The notes: generated by a model from the letters alone, not told the origin. 64,000 nucleotides of DNA from Pseudomonas mediterranea CFBP 5447 (GCF_000774145.1 NZ_KN322982.1:1-64000); one strand, 5' to 3'; numbered from the stretch's first letter, positions 48,777 to 58,879 are shown. Program-made: numbers and translations.

Positions 48777-49055
48777 ATGCCCATGAAGCTGTCATCCCAA
48801 ATCAAACCCATCAGTTACTTGAAGAGCAACACCGCCGAAATCGTCAAGACCATCACCGAAAGCAGGGAGCCGCTGATCATTACCCAGAATGGAGAAGCCA
48901 AACTGGTGGTCATGGATGTGAAAAGCTTTGAAGAGCAAGAAGATACGATGGCTCTGTTAAAGCTGCTGGCTATGGGGAACCAGGAAATTGAAAAAGGTCA
49001 GTTTCGTGAGGCCGAAGAGGTCTTCGCAGACCTGGACAGGACCGACCTTCAATGA
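48777..49055 (+). CDS. Phd/YefM-family antitoxin
   Basis: 92 aa. The N-terminal Phd/YefM fold that binds DNA is recognisable (IKPISYLKSNTAEIVKTITESREPLIITQNGEAKLVVMDVKSFEE), followed by an acidic C-terminal tail likely to wrap the toxin. ATG 48777 and ATG 48783 are both possible. The stop overlaps the toxin start (ATGA, 4 bases). Base composition is clearly more AT-rich than in flanking genes, indicating horizontal acquisition. Confidence 0.9.
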   Translation: MPMKLSSQIKPISYLKSNTAEIVKTITESREPLIITQNGEAKLVVMDVKSFEEQEDTMALLKLLAMGNQEIEKGQFREAEEVFADLDRTDLQ

Positions 49056-49390
49056 GTTTAAAGGTTGTCATTCTTCAATCAGCTGAAATGGATCTTAAAG
49101 AGCTTCGCCTTTATCTGATCGAACGGTTTTCTTTCCAAACGTGGCAAAACACCTATGCCAGCCTGAAAACAGCGATTCGCCATCTGACAACACAGCCTTA
49201 TGCTGGATCAATTCCGCAAGAAATCGAAAGGCTGAATCTCGGTCAGTATCGGCAAATTCTTTCAGGTATGAATCGGATTATTTATGAGGTGAGAAGCCAA
49301 ACAATCTATATCCACATCATCGCCGATAGCCGCAAGAATCTCCCTGCTTTGCTTATGAAACGATTGCTTCGAAGCAATAACAATCCGTAG
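49052..49390 (+). CDS. RelE/ParE-family toxin
   Basis: 112 aa, basic, of the RelE/ParE plasmid-stabilisation fold: VVILQSAEMDLKELRLYLIERFS at the start, central LTTQPYAGSIPQEIERL, and GQYRQILSGMNRIIYEVRSQTIYIHIIADSRKN toward the end. ParE-type toxins inhibit gyrase and RelE-type cleave mRNA; which applies here cannot be decided, though the YRQILSGMNRIIYEV part looks ParE/RelE mixed. It is low-GC like its antitoxin and overlaps it by 4 bases. Confidence 0.9.
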   Translation: MSLKVVILQSAEMDLKELRLYLIERFSFQTWQNTYASLKTAIRHLTTQPYAGSIPQEIERLNLGQYRQILSGMNRIIYEVRSQTIYIHIIADSRKNLPALLMKRLLRSNNNP

Positions 49391-49394
49391 GTCG

Positions 49395-49991
49395 CTAAAA
49401 TCGCGATCCAGGCCCCTTCAAGAACTCCACTTCCTCAGCCGTAGACTCCCGCCCCAACACCCCATTGCGATGGGGAAATCGTCCAAACCGGGCAATGATT
49501 TTCTGATGCCGTTCGGCATAGTCCAGGTTGCTTTCGAACACCGCCCGATCCGCTTCCGGCTGCTCTCGCACCAGGTCGATAAAACGAGACACGGCCTCGT
49601 TCTGCACGGCGAGGTTTTCGCAGTGTTCGAGCACCAGATAGATGAATACGCGCTGGATGGGTTTGAGCTGCCGGTCGAAACCCGCCGCCAGCCCCTGGGC
49701 CACCAACGCTTGGGCGCGAAGATCGCCGGAGAAAGCCTTGGGTGTGTCGCGAAAGATCATCCGCGGGAACTGGTCGAGCAATATCACCAGGGCCAGCCAA
49801 CCTTCCGGGTGTTGCGCCCAGTCGGTCAATCCACCGGCCAGAGCCTGATCGACCTGATCGCCAAAACGCTCGCGCGCCTGGCGATCATGGTGTTTGCCGA
49901 ACCACAGCTTGTTCTTTTCAGCCGCTATTTCGTCCGGTGTCTCGGCTGAACCAAACCACCAATCGAGCAACGGCTGCCAAGGCTCGGCCAT
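49395..49991 (-). CDS. DUF924 family protein
   Basis: 198 aa, helical, soluble. Typical DUF924 stretches are LLDWWFGSAETPDEIAAEKNKLWFGKHHDRQARERFG, WLALVILLDQFPRMIFRDTPKAFSGD, QRVFIYLVLEHCENLAVQ and RFGRFPHRNGVLGRESTAEEVEFL. TPR-like fold; biochemical role unknown. It lies 3 bases after fbp and is probably cotranscribed with it. Its 3' end is only 4 bases from the toxin gene, which shows how closely the toxin-antitoxin pair was inserted. Confidence 0.9.
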   Translation of the reverse strand: MAEPWQPLLDWWFGSAETPDEIAAEKNKLWFGKHHDRQARERFGDQVDQALAGGLTDWAQHPEGWLALVILLDQFPRMIFRDTPKAFSGDLRAQALVAQGLAAGFDRQLKPIQRVFIYLVLEHCENLAVQNEAVSRFIDLVREQPEADRAVFESNLDYAERHQKIIARFGRFPHRNGVLGRESTAEEVEFLKGPGSRF

Positions 49992-49994
49992 GAT

Positions 49995-51005
49995 TTATTC
50001 CTTGTGGTAGGCCGTGGCGCGGGCCACTTCTTCCTTCGAACCGAGGAACACCGCCACGCGCTGGTGCAGGCCTTCAGGCTTGATGTCGAGGATGCGCTGG
50101 TGACCATCGGTGGAAGCGCCGCCGGCCTGTTCCACCAGGAACGACATCGGGTTGGCTTCGTACATCAGGCGCAGTTTGCCCGGCTTGGTCGGCTCGCGGC
50201 TGTCGCGTGGGTACATGAACAGGCCGCCGCGGTTCAGGATGCGGTGGACGTCGGCAACCATCGCGGCCACCCAGCGCATGTTGTAGTTCTTTTTCAACGG
50301 GCCTTCTTCACCGGCCAGCAATTCGCCGACGTAGCGCTGTACCGGGGCTTCCCAGTGGCGCTGGTTGGACATGTTGATGGCGAATTCCTGGGTGGTTTCA
50401 GGAATGGTGATGTTCTCGTGGGTCAGCACGAAGCTGCCCATTTCACGGTCCAGGGTGAAACCCTTGACGCCGTCGCCCAGGGTCAGCACCAACATGGTCT
50501 GCGGACCGTAGATGGCATAGCCGGCGGCCACTTGTTGGGTGCCTGGCTGCAGGAAGGCCTTTTCGTTCAGGGCTTCGTTCTGGCTCAGGTACTCGTTCGG
50601 GCAACGCAATACCGAGAAGATGGTGCCGACCGGGGCGTTGATGTCGATGTTCGACGAACCGTCCAGGGGGTCGAATACCAGCAGGTAGGCACCCTTGGGG
50701 TATTTGCCCGGGATCTGGTAGGCATTGTCCATTTCCTCGGACGCCATGCCGGCCAGGTGACCGCCCCACTCGTTGGCTTCGAGCAGGATCTCGTTGGAGA
50801 TCACGTCGAGTTTCTTCTGCACTTCGCCTTGCACGTTTTCGGTGCCCATGCTGCCCAGGACACCACCCAGCGCGCCTTTGGATACGGCGTGGCTGATTTC
50901 CTTACAGGCACGCGCCACCACTTCGATCAAAAAGCGCAGATCGGCAGGGGTATTGTTGCTGCGGGTCTGCTCAATCAAATAGCGACTCAAGGTAACGCGA
51001 GACAT
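49995..51005 (-). CDS. fbp: Fructose-1,6-bisphosphatase, class I
   Basis: 336-aa gluconeogenic enzyme converting fructose 1,6-bisphosphate to fructose 6-phosphate. Metal-site motif [23 protein letters not shown] near residue 113, [16 protein letters not shown], and the substrate region [37 protein letters not shown] are all present. The protein is full length. Confidence 0.98.
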   Translation of the reverse strand: MSRVTLSRYLIEQTRSNNTPADLRFLIEVVARACKEISHAVSKGALGGVLGSMGTENVQGEVQKKLDVISNEILLEANEWGGHLAGMASEEMDNAYQIPGKYPKGAYLLVFDPLDGSSNIDINAPVGTIFSVLRCPNEYLSQNEALNEKAFLQPGTQQVAAGYAIYGPQTMLVLTLGDGVKGFTLDREMGSFVLTHENITIPETTQEFAINMSNQRHWEAPVQRYVGELLAGEEGPLKKNYNMRWVAAMVADVHRILNRGGLFMYPRDSREPTKPGKLRLMYEANPMSFLVEQAGGASTDGHQRILDIKPEGLHQRVAVFLGSKEEVARATAYHKE

Positions 51006-51114
51006 GGACGGCTCCGAAGAATAGGGGGCGGAAAAACCAGCGCAGTTTAGCGCGTGTCGGGACTTAATTCCTCCTATGAGACGGGGAATGGCGGATTGAG
51101 TTCACAGAGTGGCG

Positions 51115-51200
51115 TCATCGCGAACAGGCTCGCTCCCACACTTGATCGGATTCTGTCAGGGGAAACGCAATCCAATGGGGGAGCGAGCCTGCTCGCGATG
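51115..51200. repeat. REP pair between fbp and the DUF3999 gene
   Basis: Inverted copies of the ATCGCGAACAGGCTCGCTCCC element (51115-51140) and GGGAGCGAGCCTGCTCGCGATG (51178-51200). Confidence 0.8.
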
Positions 51201-51218
51201 GGCGCGAAGCACCCGCCT

Positions 51219-52589
51219 TCAGGATTTGACCGGCGGCTTGCGCAGCAGACTGAACGCCATCGAGCCGAGGAACAACACGCTGAGCACCAGCACCGCCCAC
51301 AGGCCGATTTTCTTCCAGTTGGTCCCGACGACGGCCGGCGCGGTTTCGGCCGCCGGCGTTGAAGTCGTAGGCCCATTCACCGTCGCCGCCCCCAGGGTCG
51401 CCAGGCGCGAAGGACGGTAATCGGGCACCAGCGTCGTCAGTGGCAGGCTGGCCGCCTTCACCGTCGCGCTACCCAGCGCCAGGCTGTAGGGCCCTTCGCC
51501 ACGCGCGAGAAACACCACTTGGGTCGGGCGCACGGCAAAGCGCAGGGCCGGCGCTTCGGTACCAAGGCCACCGCCGCGCTCGTCCACCGTCAGCTTCAAT
51601 TGCTGGACGGTCTGGCCGGACAACTGCAGTTGGTTCTGCACCACGTCCTGGCCATTCTGGGTCAACCGGTACAACAAGCCACTGCCCATCGGTTGCCACG
51701 GATGACTGCTCTCACGACGCCCGGCCAGGGTCACCGGTGCCAGGCTGTTGGCCTGGCTCAGCTCGACCTGCACTTCCTCGATATTCAGGCCCATGGGCAA
51801 TTGCCAGGTGTATTCGCCGGCCTTCGCGGTGCTGCCGGCCAACGGCTGCGACCAGGCCAGCGGCAACGGCAGGCTTTCGCGGCTGGCGCTCTGCAACTGG
51901 GCTGAAGTCAGCACCGGCGCGGAAGACGGCGAATCCCACAACAACCGCAGGTAACGCGCCGACTGCCCCGGCAGGTTCACTTCATGCTGCTCGACCCGCT
52001 CATCGGCGAAGGTCAGGCGTGCCACCTGGCCTTCGCCCCAGGCCTGCCAGTTCTGCAGGTCGTCGCTGGCCTCGATGGTAAACCGCTGGAAGCCGTCGCG
52101 TTCGCTGGTCCAGTCGAGGATCAACTGCTGCAAGGGCGCCTTGATCGCGCTGGCATCCAGCAGCCAGCCGCGCAACTCTTCTTCCCCCGCCTCGAGCCGA
52201 CTGGCCGGCTGGACTTCCACCAGCGTGCCGTTGGCGTTCGACTGCACCCGTACGCTGGGCGCGCGCTCGTTGTCATCGGCCGCGTTGTACAACGGGAACC
52301 ATTTCACGTCGGTGACGGTGCGCTGTTCCCGGCTCTGCGCTGTCTCGCGGACCAGCGCATAGGCCTGGGGCTGCCCGGCCGCGTTGAAGACCCGCAGGTC
52401 GCTCAGGTCGGTCTGCCGCGCCTGCAGCTGGACCTCCAGTGGCAATGGCAGGCGATACCACGGTCCTTCGCCACTCAAGGTCAACGGCACCTGGTGGGCG
52501 AAGTCCGCCGGTTTTTCCTGGGCCGTAGCCGACAATGCCACCCACAACCCGACCACTCCCAGGCCGATCCGACTCAACTTGCGACTCAA
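51219..52589 (-). CDS. DUF3999 domain-containing membrane-anchored protein
   Basis: 456 aa. A signal peptide (GLGVVGLWVALSATAQ) is followed by a long beta-rich periplasmic part (DFAHQVPLTLSGEGPWYRLPLPLEVQLQARQTDLSDLRVFNAAGQPQAYAL is the family start). A C-terminal membrane helix (KIGLWAVLVLSVLFLGSMAFSLL) and a short basic tail come last. DUF3999 has no established function. It overlaps the DUF2339 gene by 4 bases, so the two proteins are made together and probably form one envelope complex. Confidence 0.9.
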   Translation of the reverse strand: MSRKLSRIGLGVVGLWVALSATAQEKPADFAHQVPLTLSGEGPWYRLPLPLEVQLQARQTDLSDLRVFNAAGQPQAYALVRETAQSREQRTVTDVKWFPLYNAADDNERAPSVRVQSNANGTLVEVQPASRLEAGEEELRGWLLDASAIKAPLQQLILDWTSERDGFQRFTIEASDDLQNWQAWGEGQVARLTFADERVEQHEVNLPGQSARYLRLLWDSPSSAPVLTSAQLQSASRESLPLPLAWSQPLAGSTAKAGEYTWQLPMGLNIEEVQVELSQANSLAPVTLAGRRESSHPWQPMGSGLLYRLTQNGQDVVQNQLQLSGQTVQQLKLTVDERGGGLGTEAPALRFAVRPTQVVFLARGEGPYSLALGSATVKAASLPLTTLVPDYRPSRLATLGAATVNGPTTSTPAAETAPAVVGTNWKKIGLWAVLVLSVLFLGSMAFSLLRKPPVKS

Positions 52590-55500
52590 GATGACACTCC
52601 CTCACTGACAGGCATCGGCGGCTCGGTCTCCGCAACCGTTTCCGGACGTTTGGGCGGCAGCGGTGCGAAGTAGCCCACCACCAGCAGCAATACACCCACG
52701 CCGATAAACGACACGATCCGCGCCAGGCCACCGCGGTTACTCAATTCGACAAAGAACAGCTTGGCCACCACCACGGCAATCAGCGCGGCACCGACCAGCC
52801 ATACCTCGCGGCGATGCCGCAGGTGTCCGCCGATCATCAGGCCCAGGGCGATCAGGGTCCAGACCAGGGACAACCCGGCCTGCACGAACATGGATTCGAG
52901 CAGCGCATCGAGCTCGAACGGCACGTCCAGCCAATGGTGCGCGCTGCGCATCACCAGGGCGGTGAAGAATGCGAACAGCGAGACCCCGGCGACCAACTGG
53001 GCGACGTGTTCGGCATGGGCCCAACGGATCGCCAACTGCGCCAGCGCGCTGCGCGCCCATACGTAGACACCGAACAAGGCAAACAGCAAGCCCAGTTCCA
53101 ACGGGTTGAGCAGCGGCACATACGGCAGCGGCTCGGCGACACCATTGCTGAAGGTGTTGGCCAGCCAGAACCACCCCAGCATCAACACGGCCAGGGGCGC
53201 CGCCGCGTAGACGCGGTACTCCCGCGGCTGGGCCGACACCGGCCACGGCCAGGCCCGCGGTGCGGCCATCAGCACCAGGTACAGGCTCGGCAGGATCGCC
53301 CAACCCAGCCAACGCCAGGCGTTGTATTGCTCGGACAACAGCAGCAGGCCATAACGCAGCTCCAGCGCCAGCACGCCGATCAACAACCAGCAACCCAGCA
53401 CATGGGCGGTACTGCGGACCGGGTCCGGGAGCATCGAAGCCAAGCGCTTGAGCGACAGGAAATGCACACCGAACAGGATCAGCCAGGCCAGCCAGCCGAA
53501 ATCCGCCGCCGGGTGGTAACGGCTGTGCCAGGTCGCGACCAGCACACCGCCCGCCGCAGGAATCAACAAAGTGCACAGCAAGCCGAGCGCTGGCCACCGC
53601 AAACGCAGCGCCAGAATCGTCCACGCCGCGACACTGAGCGCCGCGACAATCAGCAACAAGCTGCCCTGCAGATGGACCGGTGCGAAGCGCAGCACTTCGC
53701 TGACCCAGGTCAGTGCCCACCAACCGGCGCCCCAGATCAACAGCAGCTCGGACAAACGTTGCAAGCCCAGGGCCTCGAATACCGCCGCCGGATGGCCTCG
53801 CTGCAGTCGCCACGCCCCCACCAGTGCCGCCAGTCCCAGCACCATCGGCGTCCAGAAACCACTGTGGGCCAATGGCCGCAGCCCCTCGCCGTCGAGCGGT
53901 CCCAGCAAGGCCGGTCCCGCCACCAGGAATGCCGCACCGCCCAGCAGTTGCAGGAGCAGGCCGAACACGAAGCTCATGCGTTGTTTCAGGTACAGGCTCA
54001 GCCAGATGATCAACAGGCCACTGGCGGCCCATACGCCGCTGGCCGTTTGCCAGGGCAGGACGAACAGCACAGCGAGGTTGATCAAGGCCAGCCCCGCCAG
54101 CAACACCACCGACAAACCACGCAGCAACCGAACGTCGTTGCGCACCATTTCGTCGCGAGCGGCCAGTAACATGCCGCCGACCAAGGCCAGGCCGATCAAC
54201 GAGGCACTGAGCAAGCCGCTCCAGCCGGCGGCGAACACCGCAGCCGAATCCCCTTCAGCGCCGCGCAAGCGCATCAGGAACAGCGCGCCCCCCAGCAGCT
54301 GCACGCCGAACGCCGTGAACAGGAAGGCGCGCGATTGCAGGCGCAGGCCGACGAACAGCGTCGCCAGCCCGGCCAACGCCCAGGCGATAGCCGTGCCGTG
54401 GGTGAAGAAAAACAGCGGCGCCAGCAGATAGAGCGAGCCCAGACCCAGCACAGCCAGCACCGGCAACACCTGGCGCTCCCAACTCGCGGTGTGCTCGGGC
54501 GGTGCCTTGCGCAGTTGATAGAAGCTGAACAGCAAGGCGACGCCAAGCATCAACGCCCCCAATGGTGCGCCCTCGAGCAGGCTGCTCTGGCCGATCTGCA
54601 ACTCGCCGAAGAAAGCCCGCGCCGCGCCCAGCTGCAGCAACAAGGCAAACGCACGCGCCAATGGTCGCTGCTGACGCAGGCCCAGCCAGAAAATCCCCGC
54701 GCCTTCCACCGCCCATGCCGCCGTGGTCCAACGGGCATCGAGGCCCAGGGGAATCGCCAGGCTGGTAAAAATCACCCCCAGCGCCAGGCAGGTTTCGGCC
54801 AGCAACAGGGCACGGCCCTTCATCAACACACGGGCCAGCCCCATGTAGATCATGCCCAGGGCCAGGGCACTGAATGCCGCGGCCAGGTCCAGGAACATCA
54901 CCAGCGTGAGCTGCAAGCCGAAGCCCACCAGCGGCGGGCCGAACAGCATCGTGCCGTCCACATAATCGCCCTTGCGCGCCGACCAGCGCAGCAGTGCTTC
55001 ACGGCTGTCATCCTCGGGGCCGTCGCTCAGCTCCAGCAGTTTGCGCCGAGTGAACAACAAGCCAATCGCCAGGTACATGAGGAAGAAGACAATCAGGAAC
55101 GGCTCGGTGCTGAAGAACAGTTCCGGGGAATACGAACGCAGGCCCCAGGCGATGCCGATACCGAAGGTGCCAACAAAACCGATCAGGTTAAGCAGGCGCC
55201 AGGCCTTGAACCAGGCAATCGCGAGGATGCCGGTATTGAGCAGGATGAAATAGCTGAACAGCGCGACATGGTTACCGCTGCCGGTGGAGGTCAGGATCGG
55301 CGCGGCAAAGCCGCCCAGGGCCGCGGCAGCCGCCAGCCCCAGAGCATTCTGGGTCACCGCCAGGATCGCCGAGAACACCGTGACCGCCACCAGCAACCCC
55401 AACGCGGCCTTCGAATCGAGCAGCGGGTGCAGGCGCATGGCAGCGAACACCGTCAGGTACAACACGGCAATGCCGGTGCCCTGGAGCATCAGCGCATAAC

Positions 55501-56221
55501 TGTTGTTGCGCCGGCGCAGCCACCAGCCCAGGCCCAGCAGGCCCAACGCACTGGCCGCGACACCGGCGTAACGCAGTTCGATCGGCACCACCATGCCTTC
55601 GGTGGCATAGCGCAATAGAAACGCCAGGCCGAGGAACAGCAACAGCACACCGACCCGCAATACGGTATTGCCACCGAACAGCCAGTTGCGCGCAGCGGCC
55701 ACGGCACGCTCGATGAAGCCGGGGCCGCGAGGGGCAGGCGGTGTGACCATCGGCTCCAGCGGCTCGGCTGCACGGGCCTCGCGCCGGGAGGAGGCGGGTG
55801 CGGGGGTCCAGATATCGTCGGGTAGCGGTTGGCTGGCTTGCGTGGCCATCGCGGGGGCCGGCGCCAGGTCAGGCGGTAGCTCCCAGACCAACTCCGGCTC
55901 GGGCTCTGGTTCTGCCTCGCTCCGGGCTTCGGGCTGCGGGGCCTGGGCCACGACGATCACGGGTACGGGTGCGGACACCGGCGCGCTCGGCGCCGACACC
56001 GTACCGCGCTCAAGCACGGCAAGACGTGCCTCCAGCGTCAGCAGGTTTTGCTGGGTCGCTTCGAGCAGACTCTGCTGTTTATCGGCCTGGGCCCCGAGAC
56101 GGCGCAGTCGCAAGACCAGAGCGATGCCGAGCCCCGACAATGCGCCTATCAGCGCATCGGCGAATGACTCGTCCACCACCCAGCCGATTGCCAGGCCCAA
56201 CAGCGTCAAAATCCATTGCAT
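52586..56221 (-). CDS. DUF2339 giant polytopic membrane protein
   Basis: 1211 aa, mostly hydrophobic, with roughly 30 predicted membrane helices by eye. It starts MQWILTLLGLAIGWVVDESFADALIGAL, has a short coiled coil (LGAQADKQQSLLEATQQNLLTLEARLAVLERG), then a Pro/Ala/Glu-rich cytoplasmic or periplasmic linker (about 75-165), and then membrane helices to residue about 1190. DUF2339 is known in many proteobacteria but its function is not. ATG 56221 is preferred over the in-frame ATG 56254 because of AGGGAT 8 bases upstream. Overlap with the DUF3999 gene (4 bases) makes an obligate pair. Confidence 0.92.
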   Translation of the reverse strand: MQWILTLLGLAIGWVVDESFADALIGALSGLGIALVLRLRRLGAQADKQQSLLEATQQNLLTLEARLAVLERGTVSAPSAPVSAPVPVIVVAQAPQPEARSEAEPEPEPELVWELPPDLAPAPAMATQASQPLPDDIWTPAPASSRREARAAEPLEPMVTPPAPRGPGFIERAVAAARNWLFGGNTVLRVGVLLLFLGLAFLLRYATEGMVVPIELRYAGVAASALGLLGLGWWLRRRNNSYALMLQGTGIAVLYLTVFAAMRLHPLLDSKAALGLLVAVTVFSAILAVTQNALGLAAAAALGGFAAPILTSTGSGNHVALFSYFILLNTGILAIAWFKAWRLLNLIGFVGTFGIGIAWGLRSYSPELFFSTEPFLIVFFLMYLAIGLLFTRRKLLELSDGPEDDSREALLRWSARKGDYVDGTMLFGPPLVGFGLQLTLVMFLDLAAAFSALALGMIYMGLARVLMKGRALLLAETCLALGVIFTSLAIPLGLDARWTTAAWAVEGAGIFWLGLRQQRPLARAFALLLQLGAARAFFGELQIGQSSLLEGAPLGALMLGVALLFSFYQLRKAPPEHTASWERQVLPVLAVLGLGSLYLLAPLFFFTHGTAIAWALAGLATLFVGLRLQSRAFLFTAFGVQLLGGALFLMRLRGAEGDSAAVFAAGWSGLLSASLIGLALVGGMLLAARDEMVRNDVRLLRGLSVVLLAGLALINLAVLFVLPWQTASGVWAASGLLIIWLSLYLKQRMSFVFGLLLQLLGGAAFLVAGPALLGPLDGEGLRPLAHSGFWTPMVLGLAALVGAWRLQRGHPAAVFEALGLQRLSELLLIWGAGWWALTWVSEVLRFAPVHLQGSLLLIVAALSVAAWTILALRLRWPALGLLCTLLIPAAGGVLVATWHSRYHPAADFGWLAWLILFGVHFLSLKRLASMLPDPVRSTAHVLGCWLLIGVLALELRYGLLLLSEQYNAWRWLGWAILPSLYLVLMAAPRAWPWPVSAQPREYRVYAAAPLAVLMLGWFWLANTFSNGVAEPLPYVPLLNPLELGLLFALFGVYVWARSALAQLAIRWAHAEHVAQLVAGVSLFAFFTALVMRSAHHWLDVPFELDALLESMFVQAGLSLVWTLIALGLMIGGHLRHRREVWLVGAALIAVVVAKLFFVELSNRGGLARIVSFIGVGVLLLVVGYFAPLPPKRPETVAETEPPMPVSEGVSS

Positions 56222-56383
56222 GGTTGATATCCCTGAGCGGCCCATTGCGGGCATGACCGGGGTGCTGCGGTGTCTGGCTCAGTCTAGTGGAACCCCCACA
56301 GAACCCACTCCCACATGGGTCATAAGGGCTTCCACTCTGAATCCGGCCACACAGCCCGGCGAAACTGGCGCTCAGTATATCGA

Positions 56384-56409
56384 CGAAGCCCACTTGCCGT
56401 TGGGCTTCG
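56384..56409. terminator. Stem-loop after glgP
   Basis: CGAAGCCCA (56384-56392) pairs perfectly with TGGGCTTCG (56401-56409) around an 8-base loop, 19 bases beyond the glgP stop on the - strand. There is no long T-run, so it is a weak or rho-assisted terminator at best. Confidence 0.5.
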
Positions 56410-56428
56410 CTCACATTTCTTACAGATG

Positions 56429-58879
56429 CTATTCCAGCGCTTTCCAGATGTCGGTGGCATATTCGCGGATGGTCCGGTCAGAGGAGAACCAGCCCATGCG
56501 TGCCGTGTTGAGCACTGCCGACCGCCACCACTGCTTGGAATCGTGCCACCGCTCTTCGACCTTGGCCTGGGCATTCCAGTAGGCGTCGAAATCGGCGCAG
56601 ACCAGGAAGCGGTCATAGTCCACCAGCGAATCCACCAGGCCGGTATAGCGCATCGGATCGTCCGGGGAGAACACCCCGCCACGAATCGCCTGCAACACAT
56701 CGCTGAGGCGATGGGACGCGGCGATGTCCGGTGCGGCGCTGAATTCACCGTTGCGCTTGCGCGCTTCCACCTGCTCGGCCGTCAGGCCGAAGATGAACAT
56801 GTGCTCACCCCCCACCCGCTCATGCATTTCCACGTTGGCGCCGTCCATGGTGCCGATGGTCAATGCGCCGTTGAGGCCGAACTTCATGTTGCTGGTGCCC
56901 GACGCTTCGAAACCGGCCGTGGAGATCTGCTCCGACAAGTCCGCCGCCGGGATAATGCTTTCGGCCAGGCTGACGTTGTAGTTGGGCAGGAACACCACTT
57001 TGAGCAGGCCGCGCACGGTCGGGTCGTTGTTCACCACCCGGGCGATATCGTTGGTGAGCTTGATGATCAGCTTGGCCTGGTGATAACTGGCGGCGGCCTT
57101 GCCGGCGAAGATTTTCACCCGCGGCACCCAGTCCACTTCCGGCTCGGCACGAATCGCCTGGTACAGCGCCACGGTGTGCATCAGGTTGAGCAGCTGGCGC
57201 TTGTACTCGTGGATCCGCTTGACCTGCACGTCGAACATCGCCGCCGGGTTCACGGCAATGCCCAAGCGTTCATGGATCAGGTAGGCCAGGGCTTTCTTGC
57301 TGTGCAGCCGCTGTTCGGCGAACAGTTTGCGGAAGGCCTGCTTGTCGGCGAACGGCTCCAGCTCGATCAGGCGTTCCTCAGGGTTGTCGAGTACGCTCGG
57401 GCCCAGGGCATCGACCATCATCGAGGTCAGTTCCGAGTTGGCCTGGAACAACCAGCGGCGGAAGGTGACGCCGTTGGTCTTGTTGTTGATCCGCTCCGGG
57501 TAGAGCTTGTGCAGTTCCGAGAACACCGTGCTGCGCATCAGTTGCGTGTGCAACCCGGACACCCCGTTGACGCTGTGGGAGCCGAGGAACGCCAGGTTGC
57601 CCATGCGCACCCGTCGGCCGTTGTCTTCTTCGATCAGCGACACCGAGCGCAGCACGTCGAAATCGTGCACCCCCTTGGCCCGCAGCGAATCGATGTGCTG
57701 GGCGTTGATCAGGTAGATGATCTGCATGTGGCGCGGCAGCATGCGCTCCATCAACCCCACCGGCCAGGTTTCCAGGGCTTCGGGCAGCAACGTGTGGTTG
57801 GTGTACGACAGCGTATCCTGGGTGATCTGCCAGGCGGCGTCCCAGGCCACGTCGTAGACGTCCACCAGTTGACGCATCAGCTCGGCCACGGCGATGGACG
57901 GGTGGGTGTCGTTGAGCTGGATCGCCGCATGGTCGCCCAGGGTCAGTACCGAGGTGTGCATGTTGCGATGGCGGCGCAGCAGGTCCTGCAACGAGGCGGC
58001 GACGAAGAAATACTCCTGGCGCAGGCGCAGTTCCTGACCGGCTTCGGTGCTGTCGGCCGGGTAGAGCACACGGGAAATACTTTCGGCCCGGGCGACCTCG
58101 GCCACGGCACCGAGGTGGTCGCCGGCATTGAAGCGTTCCAGGTGCAGGTCTTCCACGGCCCGGGCGCGCCACAGGCGCAGGGTGTTCACGCTGGCTCCTC
58201 GCCAACCCACCACCGGGGTGTCATAGGCAATGGCCCGCACGGTTTCACCCGGAGACCAGACCTGGCGGGTTTTGCCAGTCTCATCGGTGACGGTCTCGAC
58301 GCTACCGCCGAAGCCGATCGGGTAGACCACTTCAGGCCGTTCGAACTCCCACGGGTTGCCGAAATCCAACCAGTGCTCGGTCTGCTCCTGCTGCCAGCCA
58401 TCGACGATCGCCTGGCGAAACAGGCCGTGCTCGTAACGAATGCCGTAGCCATGGCCGGCGATGCCGAGGGTCGACATGCTCTCCATGAAGCACGCCGCCA
58501 ACCGACCGAGGCCACCGTTGCCCAACGCCGCGTCGGGCTCGAGCAGGCGGATGCGCTCCAGGTCCACGCCCAGTTCGGTCAGGGCTTCGCGAGCAGTGTC
58601 CAGCAGACCGAGGTTGCTCAGGCTGTCGTAGAGCAAGCGCCCGATGAGGAATTCCAGGGAGAGGTAGTAGACCCGCTTCTGGCCCTTGCGATAGATCTGT
58701 CGCGTGTGATCCATCCAGTGTTCGACCATGTGGTCGCGGGCTGCAAGGGCAATGGCTTCGAACCAATCGTGATCAAACGCATGATCCGGGTCCTTGCCGA
58801 CGGCGTAAGTGAGTTTGGTCAACACAGCGTCGCGAAATGCGGCCACTTCGGCTTCGCGAACAAGTGGTTCTTGAGTCAT
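56429..58879 (-). CDS. glgP: Glycogen/maltodextrin phosphorylase
   Basis: 816-aa PLP-dependent glucan phosphorylase releasing glucose 1-phosphate. Family features are YYLSLEFLIGRLLYDSLSNLG, DAALGNGGLGRLAACFMES, and QLNDTHPSIAVAELMR. The cofactor Lys is in EASGTSNMKFGLNGALTIGT near residue 665. It stands alone here, without other glg genes. Start ATG 58879. Confidence 0.97.
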   Translation of the reverse strand: MTQEPLVREAEVAAFRDAVLTKLTYAVGKDPDHAFDHDWFEAIALAARDHMVEHWMDHTRQIYRKGQKRVYYLSLEFLIGRLLYDSLSNLGLLDTAREALTELGVDLERIRLLEPDAALGNGGLGRLAACFMESMSTLGIAGHGYGIRYEHGLFRQAIVDGWQQEQTEHWLDFGNPWEFERPEVVYPIGFGGSVETVTDETGKTRQVWSPGETVRAIAYDTPVVGWRGASVNTLRLWRARAVEDLHLERFNAGDHLGAVAEVARAESISRVLYPADSTEAGQELRLRQEYFFVAASLQDLLRRHRNMHTSVLTLGDHAAIQLNDTHPSIAVAELMRQLVDVYDVAWDAAWQITQDTLSYTNHTLLPEALETWPVGLMERMLPRHMQIIYLINAQHIDSLRAKGVHDFDVLRSVSLIEEDNGRRVRMGNLAFLGSHSVNGVSGLHTQLMRSTVFSELHKLYPERINNKTNGVTFRRWLFQANSELTSMMVDALGPSVLDNPEERLIELEPFADKQAFRKLFAEQRLHSKKALAYLIHERLGIAVNPAAMFDVQVKRIHEYKRQLLNLMHTVALYQAIRAEPEVDWVPRVKIFAGKAAASYHQAKLIIKLTNDIARVVNNDPTVRGLLKVVFLPNYNVSLAESIIPAADLSEQISTAGFEASGTSNMKFGLNGALTIGTMDGANVEMHERVGGEHMFIFGLTAEQVEARKRNGEFSAAPDIAASHRLSDVLQAIRGGVFSPDDPMRYTGLVDSLVDYDRFLVCADFDAYWNAQAKVEERWHDSKQWWRSAVLNTARMGWFSSDRTIREYATDIWKALE

